The notes beneath the pieces were generated by a model. The model saw only the letters and a list, made by a program, of their open reading frames with translations, was not told where the DNA came from and made no database searches. Positions 36,612 through 49,050 of a stretch of 64,000 bases of DNA are shown one piece after another; the first letter of the stretch is position 1; each line of letters begins with the position of its first letter. Source of the DNA: Chamaea fasciata. Lineage: Eukaryota > Chordata > Aves > Passeriformes > Sylviidae. The position numbers were made by a program, and so were the translations under genes. Where the stretch lies: NCBI GenBank assembly GCA_029207755.1, contig JARCOQ010000002.1, positions 7,812,001 to 7,876,000 on the forward strand, written 5' to 3'.

Positions 36612-39011
36612 ATACATACAAACAAAAATTCCACTGTATGGAACCAAAGCAATGGTCTATAACTAAGAGCAGACAGTCATAAAAATGACAAGCTTTCTTA
36701 CAACAGAGGTGTAGGAAAGACAGCAGTAGGACTAAGAGCTGATTTCAAGAGCTCAAGTTGACAGTTGTCTTTGTTGCAGTGCATGAAGGATATAATTCAA
36801 GAGGAACACCCATTTAGCACCTCACCCCCTTATATTGTCCCGTATGTAGCCCCCCATACAATCCTTTTATTCCAAAGCCTCAAACACTTTCAGTCTCATT
36901 GAAATCTGTTATCAACAAGGATAGCAAGGAATGGTTGCAGACCGCATCTCCATGTGCGTCCTACATTTTGGGAGAGTGAGGGCTTTCTGTTCCTATTTTT
37001 TTTTTTCTTTAATGTGAAGGAGAAATTAACAATTTGGATGTTTTCTGCTGTAGTTATGTATTAATATCTATTGAGATATATTGTGAAATTGGATACCTGA
37101 TCATTGGAAGGTCATCCAATATGCTACAAGCTAAGAGCTTTTTCAGAACTTAGAAACAAACAAAAAAACCAAATAAGAATATGAAAAACAAAGACAAAAC
37201 CATGAGCTGCAGTGGTGCATAATGTCTGAAGGTTAAAGTGAGCTTGAAGTAAATGTGAAAAATAGGAAAGCTACATATATACACTTAGTGAGCGCTGCAG
37301 GGAAAAGATAGTGTCAGAAAAAAGCTAAATGAGTTAGTGCATTCCAAAAACTGTAGGAGAGGAAAAAAAAACCTACAGAAGTGTTTATCAGAGGAAAGTG
37401 AAGTGTCAGGGAGAAACTAATTGTTGCTATTGCCAAATGAAGAGGAAAATAAAGACTAAAGAAAATTGATTCAGACACCAGTGTCTTTATTTTTTCTATA
37501 TTCTTTTTCTTTCTGATAAAGAATTCCAAAAGGTCATTCTGAAAATAGTTTTGACGGAGCTTCTACCAAAATTTTAAAAAGCATACCTAAAATAATTAAA
37601 TCTGTGGAAGATACCAGTCCTAGATTATATCATATTTCATTTCGAGAGAGTAAACATAGAAAGATACAATAACTAGACTCACTGATGCAGCTGAGTTTGA
37701 TTTTGTCTCATTCATATCCATAGACCATGACAGCTTCAGCAACATGAAAACTTGCATTTTGGTTTGAAACATGAACTTGGGAAAAGTGCTTCCTTGGTCA
37801 TCAAATCTTCCTTCCAACACTAGAGGAAACCTTGACAATTTTTCTCCAATTTAAAGAATACCAAAGTAAGTTGAAATAGGAAACTCAAACAGTGCAATTC
37901 TTTTATGTGAGATGTAGATAATGCTGGTTTCAATATAAGCTGAAACAACAGTATAGAAAGCCTATACATAGCAATAATATAGAAAGCATATACAGTATCC
38001 ACTATAAGAGCAGAAAGCTTCAGGTGTACATAAGATTTTAAGCTATTGCAGACATCTGAAACTCAATATTAGTGTCCCCTGAGGAGTGTGTATGGCTGCT
38101 GGACATGGAGCAGTGGACACTTGGATTGTAATCACTCCTTGCTCTACAGGAGTGCACAAATCTCCTGCTTCCACTGCTAACAAACAAACGGGGTCCTTCA
38201 ACAAAACCTGGGCTCTTGCTGAAGCAGCAAGGGTTTTGAAAAGGGTGGCAACTCCAGATATTCCCTCTCTGTTATTTTTACACTTGCTTTTTTGCACACG
38301 GGGTAAGCAGGTTGTGCTGTTTGCACTCCTGCATCCTGCGAATCAATGGTTTGTAAAGGATGACTCACCCCACCCACACTCGATCCTATTCGAAAGACTT
38401 CTAAGTGTCTATGGCAGAAGAGATTTTTGTCAGGAGCTCAATACAACACTTTAAAAAGTTAGTGAAGTACTTGTTTTTCCGTGTGTGGCTGTATCAAGGG
38501 GCTGGAATACAAAGTAGTTATGTCAGCAGGTTTACTGCTGTGTATAAAATAAAGTCCTATCTTGTTTCAGATCCTTGCTGCTCAGAAGTAGAGAAAGAAT
38601 GGGAAAATTTTCATTAAAACTCTCATAAATACAGAAGGCAGTTCTTTCAATTCAACAATGCTTGTTTAACTGTTGGGCAATAATGTTTGTTAAGGCAATA
38701 ATTTGGGGAGGGAATTGAGTATTTAACTAACAAAAAGGTAGATATTTTTTAGGGAAACACTAATTCCCCATCAAACTCACAAACTAGAAAAGCCAAAAAA
38801 GTTAACTGAATCCTTGAATTCAGAAGCACTACTTTTGTATCTCCCTAGTACAGCTGTAATGATTCTGCACCATTTTATTCTTGGTCACTCAGTCAAGCTC
38901 CATCGTGGCTTGTACATTCTTTACATACAGAAAAAAAAAAAAAGATTGGAAGGGAAAGTAAATTTCCAGGGTCTGTAAGCATCAGAGAGGAGAAAGATTT
39001 TAGTAGATTTG

Positions 39012-39012
<1 letters not shown>
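36612..39012. other. Non-coding stretch, nothing recognised
   Basis: AT-rich unique sequence with a T10 run near 36998, an imperfect 16-bp duplication at 37952-37993 and an A13 run at 38931-38943. The 122-codon plus frame at 38086-38454 has no recognisable features. Confidence 0.5.
37952..37993. repeat. Imperfect 16-bp direct repeat, 26-bp spacing
   Basis: TATAGAAAGCCTATAC (37952-37967) recurs as TATAGAAAGCATATAC (37978-37993) with one mismatch. Each copy is itself partly palindromic (GTATA and TATAC ends). It is probably a small local duplication. Confidence 0.8.

Positions 39013-39061
<49 letters not shown>
39013..39061 (+). repeat. Pure T49 homopolymer
   Basis: Forty-nine uninterrupted T residues. 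The bases to its right on minus do not contain a polyadenylation signal or recognisable retrocopy body. It lies at the point where the plus strand turns clearly G/T-rich. Its length may carry sequencing error. Confidence 0.95.
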
Positions 39062-39065
<4 letters not shown>

Positions 39066-42000
39066 GCTTTACCATGTAGGAGGAAATGATCCTGGTCAAT
39101 AGGAAAACAGGTGTGGATGGAGGTTGTCGTAGTTACTTTTAGTAGACACTGTCTTTTTTCCAAAACCTGGAATTCATTTTTAGCTGCACCATATGACATT
39201 ATCGGAAGAAGAAATCCAGAGCTAGAAGATAGTAAAGGGTCTTCCTGTTCTTAACCAACCTCCTGAGATGAATCACTGATGGGAAAATGCTGATGAAGTC
39301 ACTGATGATGTGTGCAGGTGTTTCCTTTTTGTTTGGGAAACCTTAAGAGAGACCCATGGGAGAGAAGGAGTAGAGTTGGAGAGTGTTTGTGGAGGGAGTG
39401 TTGTAGCTGAGAGCATGTGCAGCCAAGTATGTGGATGATACAGGCTGTTCATGAGCCTTTTGAAATTTATGTTATTTTGATGTGTAAGAGTTTGTTGACT
39501 CTGTAAACTTTGAGGAAGGTGTGATTTGCTGCTTTGTTCTGGAAGGGAATAGCTCATTTTGATGGAGATAAAGATGACTTAGCTAAATTAGTTCAATCTA
39601 ATTTATATTAAGAGTTTGATTAGAGTGGTAAATGGCTTTTGTTTTCTAAGGTATTTCTGAAAACACTATGTAAATGGTGGGAGGTAAGGATAAAAACTGG
39701 AAATGGAAAGGACAAGGACAGAAATCAAGATGTTTAGCTGGACTTTGAATATGTATTAAAGGATAAAAATGAGCAATAAAATATCTGGAAGGGTTCCCAG
39801 GACCTAGGCTCGTGAAATGATGAAATAAGAACTAAAAAATCCTAAACACTTTACAAAGGTTTCTTAATTTGATGTATTTGTGATTATTCTGCAAAAAAAA
39901 TTTAATAAGTGTTTGATAGGGATCAGTTCTATATTTGAACAGGGTTTTTGTAAAGTGATGACTTGAAAGTTATACCTTGTGTCACTAAGAATTTTTTCCT
40001 TTGATTTTGATTTTTTTTTTAATGCTGTCTTTTGCAATGATTTAGGTTTTTAAATCTAAATTTTATTTTTATTGTAAGTGCTGGTTTGAAGGGGGCCTTC
40101 CAATTTATTTTGTAATGCTCCCTCAATTTTCATTCCTGACCTATGCCTTGGAGAAAGTAATTTTTTTTAGGAAACATTAAATCCAGTTTGCAAGAAGACA
40201 ATGAGGAAATATGAAAGCTAGGAATCAATTATTTTTTTTTGTGAAAATTGTGATTTGGAGTTTTTCTGAAGATGAGCTGAAATGCTGTGCCATAGGGGAA
40301 CAAAACTCTTCTCTCAAAAGGACTCATTGAAGCACTTTTAAGGCAAATTGGTATGGTTTAGTCATCAGCCAAACCATTTCTAAGCCATAACCTTAAATTT
40401 CATCCCAAAAAATCTTCCACTTCTCCACTGAAAGGTATTTTAACTTTTTTTTTTTTTATTTTGTGGTTTTGGTTTTTTCCCCTCTCAATGGAATGCATTT
40501 GCTGTGCTGCGGTTACAAGGTCACATGCTGTTTCTTCAAAACCTGGAATTGTGGTTTTGGCTATGTTTTCTACAAATCAGCTTTTTATTAACGCAGTCTC
40601 AAGAATACAGATTTTTTTATTATTTTTTTTTCCCCCATCAGTTAAGGTTATCAGAGAAGCACCAGAAATCAGTAAACAGTCTCTATATCTATGTCAGCTG
40701 ATTGGATTAGATGAAGTTATGTCCTCCTTTCCACATCTGCTCCTCTACTCTTTTAACACTGATACTTTCAAACCTGAAGGACTGTTTGGGGGTGTGTTTG
40801 GGGCACAAGGCTTGCGGAAACTACAGATGTTATTGTGTTAGGTAATAATTAATTAGATAATAATTAATGCTTCTGAAAAGACAACCTAGGCTTCGTTTGG
40901 TCTATATGGAGAAGTCCATGTTTATACGGGGGCTGTGTGTTCTCAAAATTTTGTCTAATTTTAGGTATAAGTCTAAAAGAAGAAAGATTTCTTGTGTTTT
41001 TACTGAATTTTGGGGAGCAGTAACATGGAGCCAAGGTATTTATTTCAGTAATATACCAAGCAGGAACAAACCCCTAAATTCTGCATGCAAATATGATTTG
41101 AGCTGACTTTTAAAAATACATATGTGTATGTCTACATTACTATGTTTATTCTCCTACTGCTGTTTTCTCCTCTTCATCTTTGTTAAGCCTCCCTCTTTTC
41201 CAGATATGTGAAGAGATTGGGTCAATGAGTCTAGAGGATATATTTTATCAGCTTGCCTAAATTTGAAGCGATTGTCAACAGTTAATTTTTGGTAGAAGAG
41301 TGATTATTGAATTTTTCTTCATAACTCATGTTGTTTGGCTGATTTTGAGGCTGGGCAGAAGATGAATAACAAGTTTTAAAGAAAATGATGATGTTTTTTT
41401 CCACAAGATACCACTACAATCACTTATTCTGATGTCTTCTTTCCTCTAAGAGGAGTCTCTAGAAAATGAATATAAATTTCTCTTTGCTCTCTTTTGCTCA
41501 GTTTGAACCTCATGTTTTTAGTGGGAATGGAAGGCAAGTAGCATGGAAATGAGACACAACTCAATCTTAGTGAAAAATCAATGATCAATTTTTCTGTTGC
41601 CTTTCATTTACTGCCATTTTTATTCTTTTTAAATTTTATAAACAGCTATGTGGATTAGTGGAAAGGCAAAGAGCTTTAAGGCTTCTGGAAAATTGTATCA
41701 CGGAAACTTCTCTGAAACTGAGAACCAAGCAGATTTTGTAATCGTGGAAGCATCTCCCATTCTTTGTTTTTGTAAATTGTGTGTTACCCATGCAAACCTT
41801 TCAATAATAAGGATGTGCCCATCTGTTCCTGAGTCAGACAAATGCACAGCTCTTCCTTCAGTGGAGCTTTACAAGAGAACTCTCTAAGCCATGACACCAC
41901 CAAAAAAAACCCCTGAAATGTGCTATTCTTACTGGCAATTTGTACTGATGATGAGAGACTTGGCAGCTTGGGAAGGTGAAGGGAGTTCTTGGGAAATCAA

Positions 42001-43639
42001 GAACTGAAACTCCAGCTTGCATATGAAGTGATTTTCAACGTGGTTTTAAAAGTTAAACAGCCCTTGATTTTTAGGAAAGGATTGGAGGCATCCCAAGCAG
42101 CTGATAGCTGGAGGGTTAAAAAAAGAGAAGGAAAAATGCAGAGTCCAGAAATCAGTTTGGAGAGAGAGATCTGTTGGGCAGGGAGCCTGTTGGACTGCCT
42201 GCTCACAGAGGTCCCACTGCAGCAGAGAGAGCGCAGGCTGAGGAGATGAATGATGACTGCTGGGAGCCAAACGTGATCTCTCTGGGCTTCAGCAGGAAAG
42301 CTGAACACTGAGGAGCACTGACAAGCTGAATCCCAGAGCCTGAGGAGGTAAGGCATGATGATGTCCAGATCAAGGAAGGAAATGCAGTGTGATGTGAAGC
42401 CCGTGGTAATACCTGAGATACAAATAGGTTCCCTTTTTAAAACCACAGATACAGCAGATGATGAAAACACTAATCCTAATAATAGCTTCTGCAGTGAGTA
42501 TTTTGCATATGAGGGGGAAAAAATGACAATTTTCTGTGTTTGAGACAGATCTCCAAGTTAGTAAGTGGGGAATAATCACAGCCTTATGAGTAGGTTATAC
42601 TCAGGAACTGTGTTGTGTGTAGGAGAACCATGAATGAAGACTTTAATTAGTAGACCCTCCTCAGTGAAAAATGTTAATAGAAATATTTTAATCAATAAAG
42701 TTTATATTCATTTTGTAAGTAATGTAAATACAGTTCCTACACACTCGCTGAATTAAAAGCTTCTTCCTGTATAAATATGTAAAAGTAAGCTTTTTACTAT
42801 CCACTCAGTGGGTAGTCAGGGAAAAGTTATTACCTCACTTCCCTCTTTCACCTGCACAAATCCAGTGAAGTTAGGTCAACTAAAATAAGGCACATATGTG
42901 TCACTAATACTGCCCTTGATATTATAGCACTTATGCTTGAAGTTGAACCTGTATGCAAGAATTTTGGCAGCTAAACTAAAAAAATCTAAATGGAAAAGAA
43001 AAATTAGGCATATAATGATTGGCATCTCCACTATTACAGAAGAGGAATAGTAAAATTCTTACATTTTAATTAGCAGCACTTCTTTTCCAAAACTTTTCTA
43101 ATTTGAGTTTTTACTGGCGCTTTCAGCACTGAGGTAAATGTGTTTTAATGAAGAACATATCTGCCTATTTTAAAAGCTTCAGATAGACAGATTAAGTAGA
43201 GTCAACGTTGCTGGAGGTGATGAAATGATTGATGAATAAAGCAGCTGGGAAATCCTTGAAGTAATTGTTAAACAAAAGTCTACAATAGAACCTAAAATCT
43301 CCATTTGAATAGCAATTTTGGCAGAAGAGGGAAAACCTGTATGGAAAGTCAGGTTTTCACTGTTTTACAATGAATTTTAAACGAACAGCTGGCCTATTTT
43401 CATGTGTAGCTGGAGATAACTCTTATCAATGTTGGTACTCCCATCGTTTGGTGAAACAGCACTGACACTTATTTTGCCGATTTTTATGTCAGTTCTCAGG
43501 CCCTTGGAACATACCTTTTCTTTGTGTTAATTGAAACCTAAAACTTCATTTTATTCTATTAAATGAAATTTGAATGGATCCAGGAGAAAAAAAATTACTT
43601 CGGTTTTGACTAGGGATGTTAACGTCTTGCCCCACGTGT
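39062..43639. other. Non-coding G/T-rich domain (left part)
   Basis: From about 39.2 kb the plus strand carries many more G and T than C and A; for example 39361-39420 has 27 G and 3 C. Otherwise it is unique non-coding DNA with T-rich runs (40448-40458, 40614-40635) and chance frames (40461-40841, 41648-41887, 41989-42249). A possible non-coding exon is listed separately at 42209-42347. Confidence 0.5.
42209..42347 (+). other. Possible non-coding exon on plus strand
   Basis: The segment is bounded by a good acceptor (GGACTGCCTGCTCACAG ending at 42208) and a good donor (GAG then GTAAGG, GT at 42348). At 139 nt it is exon-sized and richer in G and C than its flanks. All three plus frames contain stops, so it would be non-coding, such as a lncRNA or untranslated exon. 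Its plus orientation fits the G/T-rich skew of this side. Signal matches like this also occur by chance. Confidence 0.2.
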
Positions 43640-43748
43640 CAGCAGGAGCATCTGGAAAAAGAAGGCAGCATCTTGACCCTCTTTGAGCAGGGAGGTTGGC
43701 CCAGATGACTCATTGTGGTTCCTTCCAACCTGACCCATTCTGAGATTT
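43640..43748 (+). mobile_element. CR1 LINE 3'-end fragment, sense
   Basis: The sequence TTTGAGCAGGGAGGTTGGCC, CCAGATGACT, TTCCTTCCAACCTGACCC, ATTCTGAGATTTG matches the terminal part of avian CR1, which ends in ATTCTGTGATTCTG-like octamers. Only about 110 bp remains. The left boundary is uncertain. Confidence 0.85.
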
Positions 43749-44289
43749 GTTTTCCATGCTGGAAATGCTGCAACAAGGCTGCTGTCAAGTCAGCTGAGTC
43801 GCAGCTGAGGTATAACATCCTCTATACCCACAATTTCATGAGAGCTCCTTGGAGGCCTCCATAGGTATTTTTATTGTAGGTTGTATGTATTATTCTTTAT
43901 GCAGCATTGCACAACAGCTGGATGTGGATAAAATTATCCCTTGGAGAGTCAGATGTTTTGAAAAGCTAGATTTACACATAAGATACAGAAGCATGTTTAG
44001 TACAAGGGCTTCCCATCTAATCTTGCCTGGAGAGGATTAATCTTTGTCACTCTCAGGCTTCAGTTGTTGAGTTTACAGACACCAGAAATAAACTTGCAAA
44101 GACTGAAACTTATTACAGCTTTAATTTGTGCTTTGGTATACTTTAAATATATATACAATGAAGACTTTTTTTGGCTGCTTTTATTTTTCTGGTAAAAATT
44201 TATATCAGCTGATTCATTTAAACTGAATTTCCATTTTAAACCTGGTAGGACTTGCTCACTCCAGCAATTTAAACATTTTTCAATAAGCA
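43749..44289. other. Non-coding stretch, nothing recognised
   Basis: Unique sequence between a CR1 end and a possible enhancer block. Frames at 43849-44040 (plus) and 44060-44290 (minus) are short and have no recognisable features. Confidence 0.5.
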
Positions 44290-44900
44290 ACTATATAGAA
44301 ACTTAATAATATATCTGGGAGTTATCTGAGATCTGCAGGCTTCTAAACTCAAGCCTGTAGTGCTAAATGTTTCGCTTAAATCCATTAAAATGCTTAATCA
44401 CCCAGTTTATTTCTGAACACTAAGGAGTTTCAATTAATATACATTAAATGGAGTATTGCATCCCTTAATAACTCGGATGGCTCAGGAGTGCATGGCACAT
44501 ACCAACCTCTAATCACCTAAGAATTTCTGGAACATGAAAGAATAACTGAAACAAAGCAACATAATGAGCTTGGCTTTGTTTTATTCAGTTCATTGTTATG
44601 ACTAAACTTCTATTGGATTTTCATGCAGATTGCCTCAATCTGCATTTGCATTACAAATTTTTATTCTTATTGGTGTTAAATAGATATACAATACTCACAT
44701 GGCTGTAACAATGAGCTTACAGGCTCACTTATTTTATTTTATAATTCAGTATTGTAATGGAACAAAAAGCAGATATTTTCCTTTAATGGTTATGCTAATT
44801 GACTTTTAATGTTATTTTATTTTCCAGCTACTCATCAGCAGTCTTCCAAGTTTAATAAAGCTCAAACGTTTAATTTTATTGCCTTGGAGTATTGATTATC
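44290..44900. promoter_or_regulatory. Possible conserved non-coding element
   Basis: About 600 bp of complex repeat-free sequence rich in homeodomain and octamer-like cores (GCTTAATCACCC, CAATTAATATAC, CTAATCACC, ATTTGCATTAC, TGCTAATTGAC). It has no open frame of note. It looks like a strong enhancer candidate in a developmental-gene landscape. This is a texture-based inference. Confidence 0.36.
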
Positions 44901-46294
44901 TGTTTAACACTAAGAACAATGTGATCTGTTGTCTTTGCCTTGCCGATTGTCTGAATTATCTTGAAGAAATAAGAGATGTGCATGAGGAGAATCTCATACA
45001 GTAAAAAAGTCACTTGTATGTATTACTCATGGCTATTGTACCAAAACCACAAGCCTTTAATCTCAGACTCACAAGGGAAAGAAGTTTTATTGTTTCACAA
45101 CTGAACTCAATATTCCCTTAGGCATTACACCACCATTTAAGTTTCTTTTTTTGATTTTTATTGCCAACATAAGCTTATTTAAGAGAATGAATGGCATACT
45201 GTCTAGTTTGAGACAAATATTTAAATTTTACTTAAAAACCCTACTAGATTTATCAGAGAGGGTGGGTTTTTTTCCATCCTAGCTGTTAAGTTGTTGAGGA
45301 AGACAACATCTGTTTCAAAGAAATAACTGAAATAAAAACAATAAAAGGCTGCATCCATTCCACTAACATGAAATATTTTTCACTTATCATAATGCGCCTA
45401 TGAAAACTTGGAGAGGGGGGAGACTAAAACAAGCTAGTCACAAGAAATAATGAGTAAGCCTTTTGATATCATAATCAAAGGAAGCCATGTTTTGCAACAC
45501 TTTGGAGCGCAGCATTTCATGACAACCATCAAAATTTGTGTGGGTACAAGTATATTTTCAGTATGTGTTAATCACATGCTTGGAAAGAACTGGTTACTTC
45601 TGTCAAATGCATGGAATTTGTCTCATTGAGCAATTAGTTCTTTTGAAAACTGCTATGGTGTTGACTGTGCTGCACCAGTTTCCTGCCTGTGAAGTAGAAC
45701 AAATTCCAGGTGTTGTGGCAGCAGATGTTTTGCTCTCAGTGAGTTCATAGAAACTGCCATTCTAGTGAATCACCTAGTATGACTTTGTGCTCAGTCAGCT
45801 GGAACAAATCACAAGTGTTGCTGCCTTTAAGTGTATCACATGTTGGATCTCCAAATTTATTTTTTTTTTTGAGAAGTGTGTAACAGCCTTAACAGGGACC
45901 TCTCATTTTTCTATCTATCTGCAACTTCAGTTCTTAATACTGTTGCTGGGAATATCCATTGAATTTGTTGGAGAGAGGAAAACAAATAAGAGAACAAATC
46001 ACCAAGGACATTACTTTTGAGAAAGTAAATGAAGGTAGATGTGTGCAGAACGTGTTGGTTGTTATTGGGATGTCTAGCTTGCTAAGAAAATCTGTGTTTT
46101 GTTTTCATATAACCTGGAATATTAATTTATAGTGTTTAGCCAGAAGAATGTTGAAGAATGACTGAAAGGCAGTTTTAGCAATAGTAGGTCTTCTAGAGTT
46201 AAGAAATGGGAAGTGTCATCAATTCCATTTCAAAAATCCCCTCTCTCCTCTCAGTCAAATCTTACCTTTAAGATTATGCTGTCAGGAAACAGAA
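44901..46294. other. Non-coding stretch, nothing recognised
   Basis: AT-rich unique sequence with T9-10 runs. Plus frames at 45538-45750 and 45787-46020 show no coding features. Confidence 0.5.
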
Positions 46295-46470
46295 CACAGA
46301 ATCATGGAATTGTTTGGGTTGGAAGGCACATTTAAAGGTCATTTAGTCTAAGTGCCCCTGTGATGAGCAGGGACTTCTTCAATTAGATCAGGTTGCTCTG
46401 ACTCCCATCCAACCTGACCTTGAGTATGTCCAGGGATGGGGCATCAGCAGCCTGTTCCTGGATTTCACCA
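46295..46470 (-). mobile_element. CR1 LINE 3'-end fragment, antisense
   Basis: The plus strand reads CACAGAATCATGGAATTG, TTTGGGTTGGAAGG, AGGTCATTTAGTC, CCATCCAACCTGACCTTGAG and CCAGGGATGGGGCATC, which is the reverse complement of an avian CR1 tail. It retains the terminal octamer repeats at its left end. It is internally deleted relative to the copy at 36.3 kb. Confidence 0.9.
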
Positions 46471-48574
46471 GATATAATGCATTACCTTATACTTGAAAAT
46501 AACAATGTGGTCCAGATTTAGACTAGTCTCACCCTGGCTATGATTTTTTTTTTTATAATGAGAAAGAAAGTTTTCAATAAAAGGCATGAGTAAGTACGCT
46601 GGTGTTTTCTAAGTCTGAAATGGGCTGCCTGCTTAAATTTTGTGATAACCTTTTGACCAAATCTAATAAAGGCTACAAGTGCCTGAAAAAATATAGGTTT
46701 AAAATTGAATGTTGGGACCCTCCTAGTCATAACTGGCATTTGGTTTGTCTCTTATATTTGTGGAGAAATTATAAAAAGGCTTAGAACTCCATTTCTTAGT
46801 GTTTAAATTCAGGCATAGTGGACCAATTTTTTTCCTCAGCCAAGCTTAGTTTTTGGTTCCACCTCAGTCATGAGAGCCTTTGAATCATGTTACCTCCATA
46901 ATCTTCCTTCAGAAATCATTCTTCAAAAATCTTTTGTGAGCCAGAGGTTGAATGTGCATGACATATTAGGTAATTATTATAAAGAACATTTAATTATTTT
47001 ATAATTTTTTCATAGGGAATTTGTGTATGACCTTTTGACCTACATGCAAATATTTTCAATGTTTCTTACTCTCTTCTACTTAAAATTTAAATCTAAAAAT
47101 TATTAATAAATGACTGCTCTATCTTGGAGGCTATATTTTTTTTACTTTTTCAAGGTGACATTTAAACATGGAAAACATGCCATTTTGTAAGGATTTTCCT
47201 TGGGCTTTTTGTGGGTTTCTTTTCTGGAAGAAAAAAAAATACCAGCTCTTGCAAAATTATTTTTATGCTGTATAGAAGTTGAGTTAAGAATCAGTTGGCA
47301 ACAGCAGTTCTTGATATTCAGACATCTCTCTGCAAGTTAGTAAACGCTTCCATCCTTGGTGAAACATGTTAAAAATATTTTAGGAAATATTGTTCTCCAC
47401 GTACATTACCTGTGGGCTTAGTAGGAGCCAAAATGTACTAAAGTGAATAGTTTCCTACTTTGGACAACAGACAAATCAGTAAGACACTGACTGCAACTAT
47501 TGATTTGAAGTGTTTTCACTGTGTTATTGTACTGTAATAGCCTTAATATATAAATGTTTCAAATACACAAAGGAAAATTGGATTTCGGTCATATACAATT
47601 GCTTTTTGCAAGAAAAATAGTTTAGAAACTTGAGTAAAAATAAAATTATATAAAATATATTTAATATGAAAATTTCAAGACATATTTTGTTGTAGCTTAA
47701 TATTATTATTTCCTTGTACTTTGAATATAATAGTTATATGTTTTCACATTAATTTTACATTTTTTAGAAGACAAAATAAATACTAATGTATTTGGGCTGG
47801 AAAGAAGAAATGATATTTCAGTATAAGAGTTCTCAGGCTGTTTTAGAAGTTAGGACTTGTGAATTTTAAAGGAGTATCTAATGAGCCACCAAAAGCATCT
47901 TTGTTTTCTCTACGTCAGCTGCAGTAATGACTTCAGTTTTTTCAACCTAATGTATACAAATTATTTTAATGTGGCCCATAAGATTGAAACAAAATAAGCT
48001 ATAGCATTATGTGACAAAACTGTCCATAAAACACCTGCAGAACCAGAAGATTTGATCTTAAGAATTTGCATTTTTTTTACCCTGTGAGATTTGGATAATG
48101 GCAATTAGCTCCTGGAGGAGATGGTGCTTTTAAGGAATCTTTCTACCTGTCTGTTGTGTGGACTTAGCTGTCGATGTGAATCTGTGTTACTCCTGCAGCC
48201 CCTCCATTTCCACCCCAGTGGCAACTTCTCTCTCACAATTCTGTGGCACTGTGAAGTGTTTGAGGAAGATGCAAAATACAGAACTGCTAACCATCATCTT
48301 TATGGCAGGAGTATTAATGTCCAGCCCCCACCCAGACAAATGTGTTGTGGCTGGTGTTGTGTTTCTCTGTACTTTTTTAATCAGATGCTGCAAGGAGTTG
48401 AGAGGTGAAGGGGAGGGTAGGAAAAACAAAGGTGTGAGGTCCAGATCTCTTCTTGTTGCTCCAAGGCAGAGAAATGCAAAAATTACACAAAAAAGATCAT
48501 GGATAAGGTGAAAAAAGGTGAATGACGGCTTAGAAGGCAAATAAGGTCTCTTTCATTTTCTGTGAACACAGTCA
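46471..48574. other. Non-coding stretch, nothing recognised
   Basis: AT-rich sequence, very T-rich on plus (47100-47780 is extremely AT-rich). Overlapping frames of 95-117 codons on both strands at 48121-48540 cancel each other as coding evidence. Confidence 0.5.
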
Positions 48575-48759
48575 GACACTGCAACAGATTTCCCTGAGCA
48601 GTAGGTGGATGTCCCATTGTTTGAAGTGCTCAAGTCCAGGATAGATTTGATGGAGCTCTGAGCAACCTGGTCTAGTGGAAGTTGTCTCTGCCCATGGCAA
48701 GGGGTTGGAATTAGATGGTCTTGAAGGCCCCTTCCAACTCCAACCATTCCATGATTCCA
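48575..48759 (+). mobile_element. CR1 LINE 3'-end fragment, sense
   Basis: It reads in order GCAACAGATTTCCCTGAGCA, GTAGGTGGATGTCCC, CTCTGAGCAACCTGGTCTAG, CCCATGGCAAGGGGTTGGAA and CCTTCCAACTCCAACC, and ends in ATTCCATGATTCC octamers. This is the classic avian CR1 3' end in sense orientation. Frames over it are relics or chance. Confidence 0.93.
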
Positions 48760-49050
48760 ATGAGCAGCACAGTTGTGAGTGTGCTCTGCTGCAAGCGTTG
48801 GGTGCTGTCTTGTCCCTCACTCTGTGAGCTCAAGGCAAGCCTGGCACCACAAGCCCTGGGACATGGAGGCTGCTTGAGGGACCTCCAGGGAGTCCAGGAT
48901 ATGGGTGTGGTCATCCCACACTTTGAAAAATCTTTCATGACCTCTCCTTGCTTTGGAATCATCAGTGGTTTAGGGCATTTCTGAAAATCTTCTCTCTGAG
49001 TTACCTTCTGGCTGTGACCCGTCTGCTTCAAGAAGTTCAGGAATAAAAGT
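48760..49050. other. GC-richer unclassified tract next to CR1
   Basis: This segment is richer in G and C than its surroundings and follows the CR1 end directly. It has a 106-codon minus frame and an 89-codon plus frame over the same bases, so neither is convincing. It may be the older target of the CR1 insertion or another decayed element. Confidence 0.3.

Noticed and set aside
38086..38454. 122-codon plus frame
   Set aside because: There are no domain features, it overlaps a minus frame, and flanking splice sites are weak.
39013..39061. T49 as the poly(A) tail of a processed pseudogene on minus
   Set aside because: No AATAAA-type signal or recognisable coding remnant lies at the expected side (39062 onward read on minus).
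40843..40868. Repeated TAATAATTAAT words
   Set aside because: An 11-bp AT-only duplication is common by chance in such sequence.
48121..49031. Overlapping frames of 64-117 codons on both strands
   Set aside because: They lie in or beside a CR1 3' end and a GC-richer patch, and opposite-strand frames cover the same bases.
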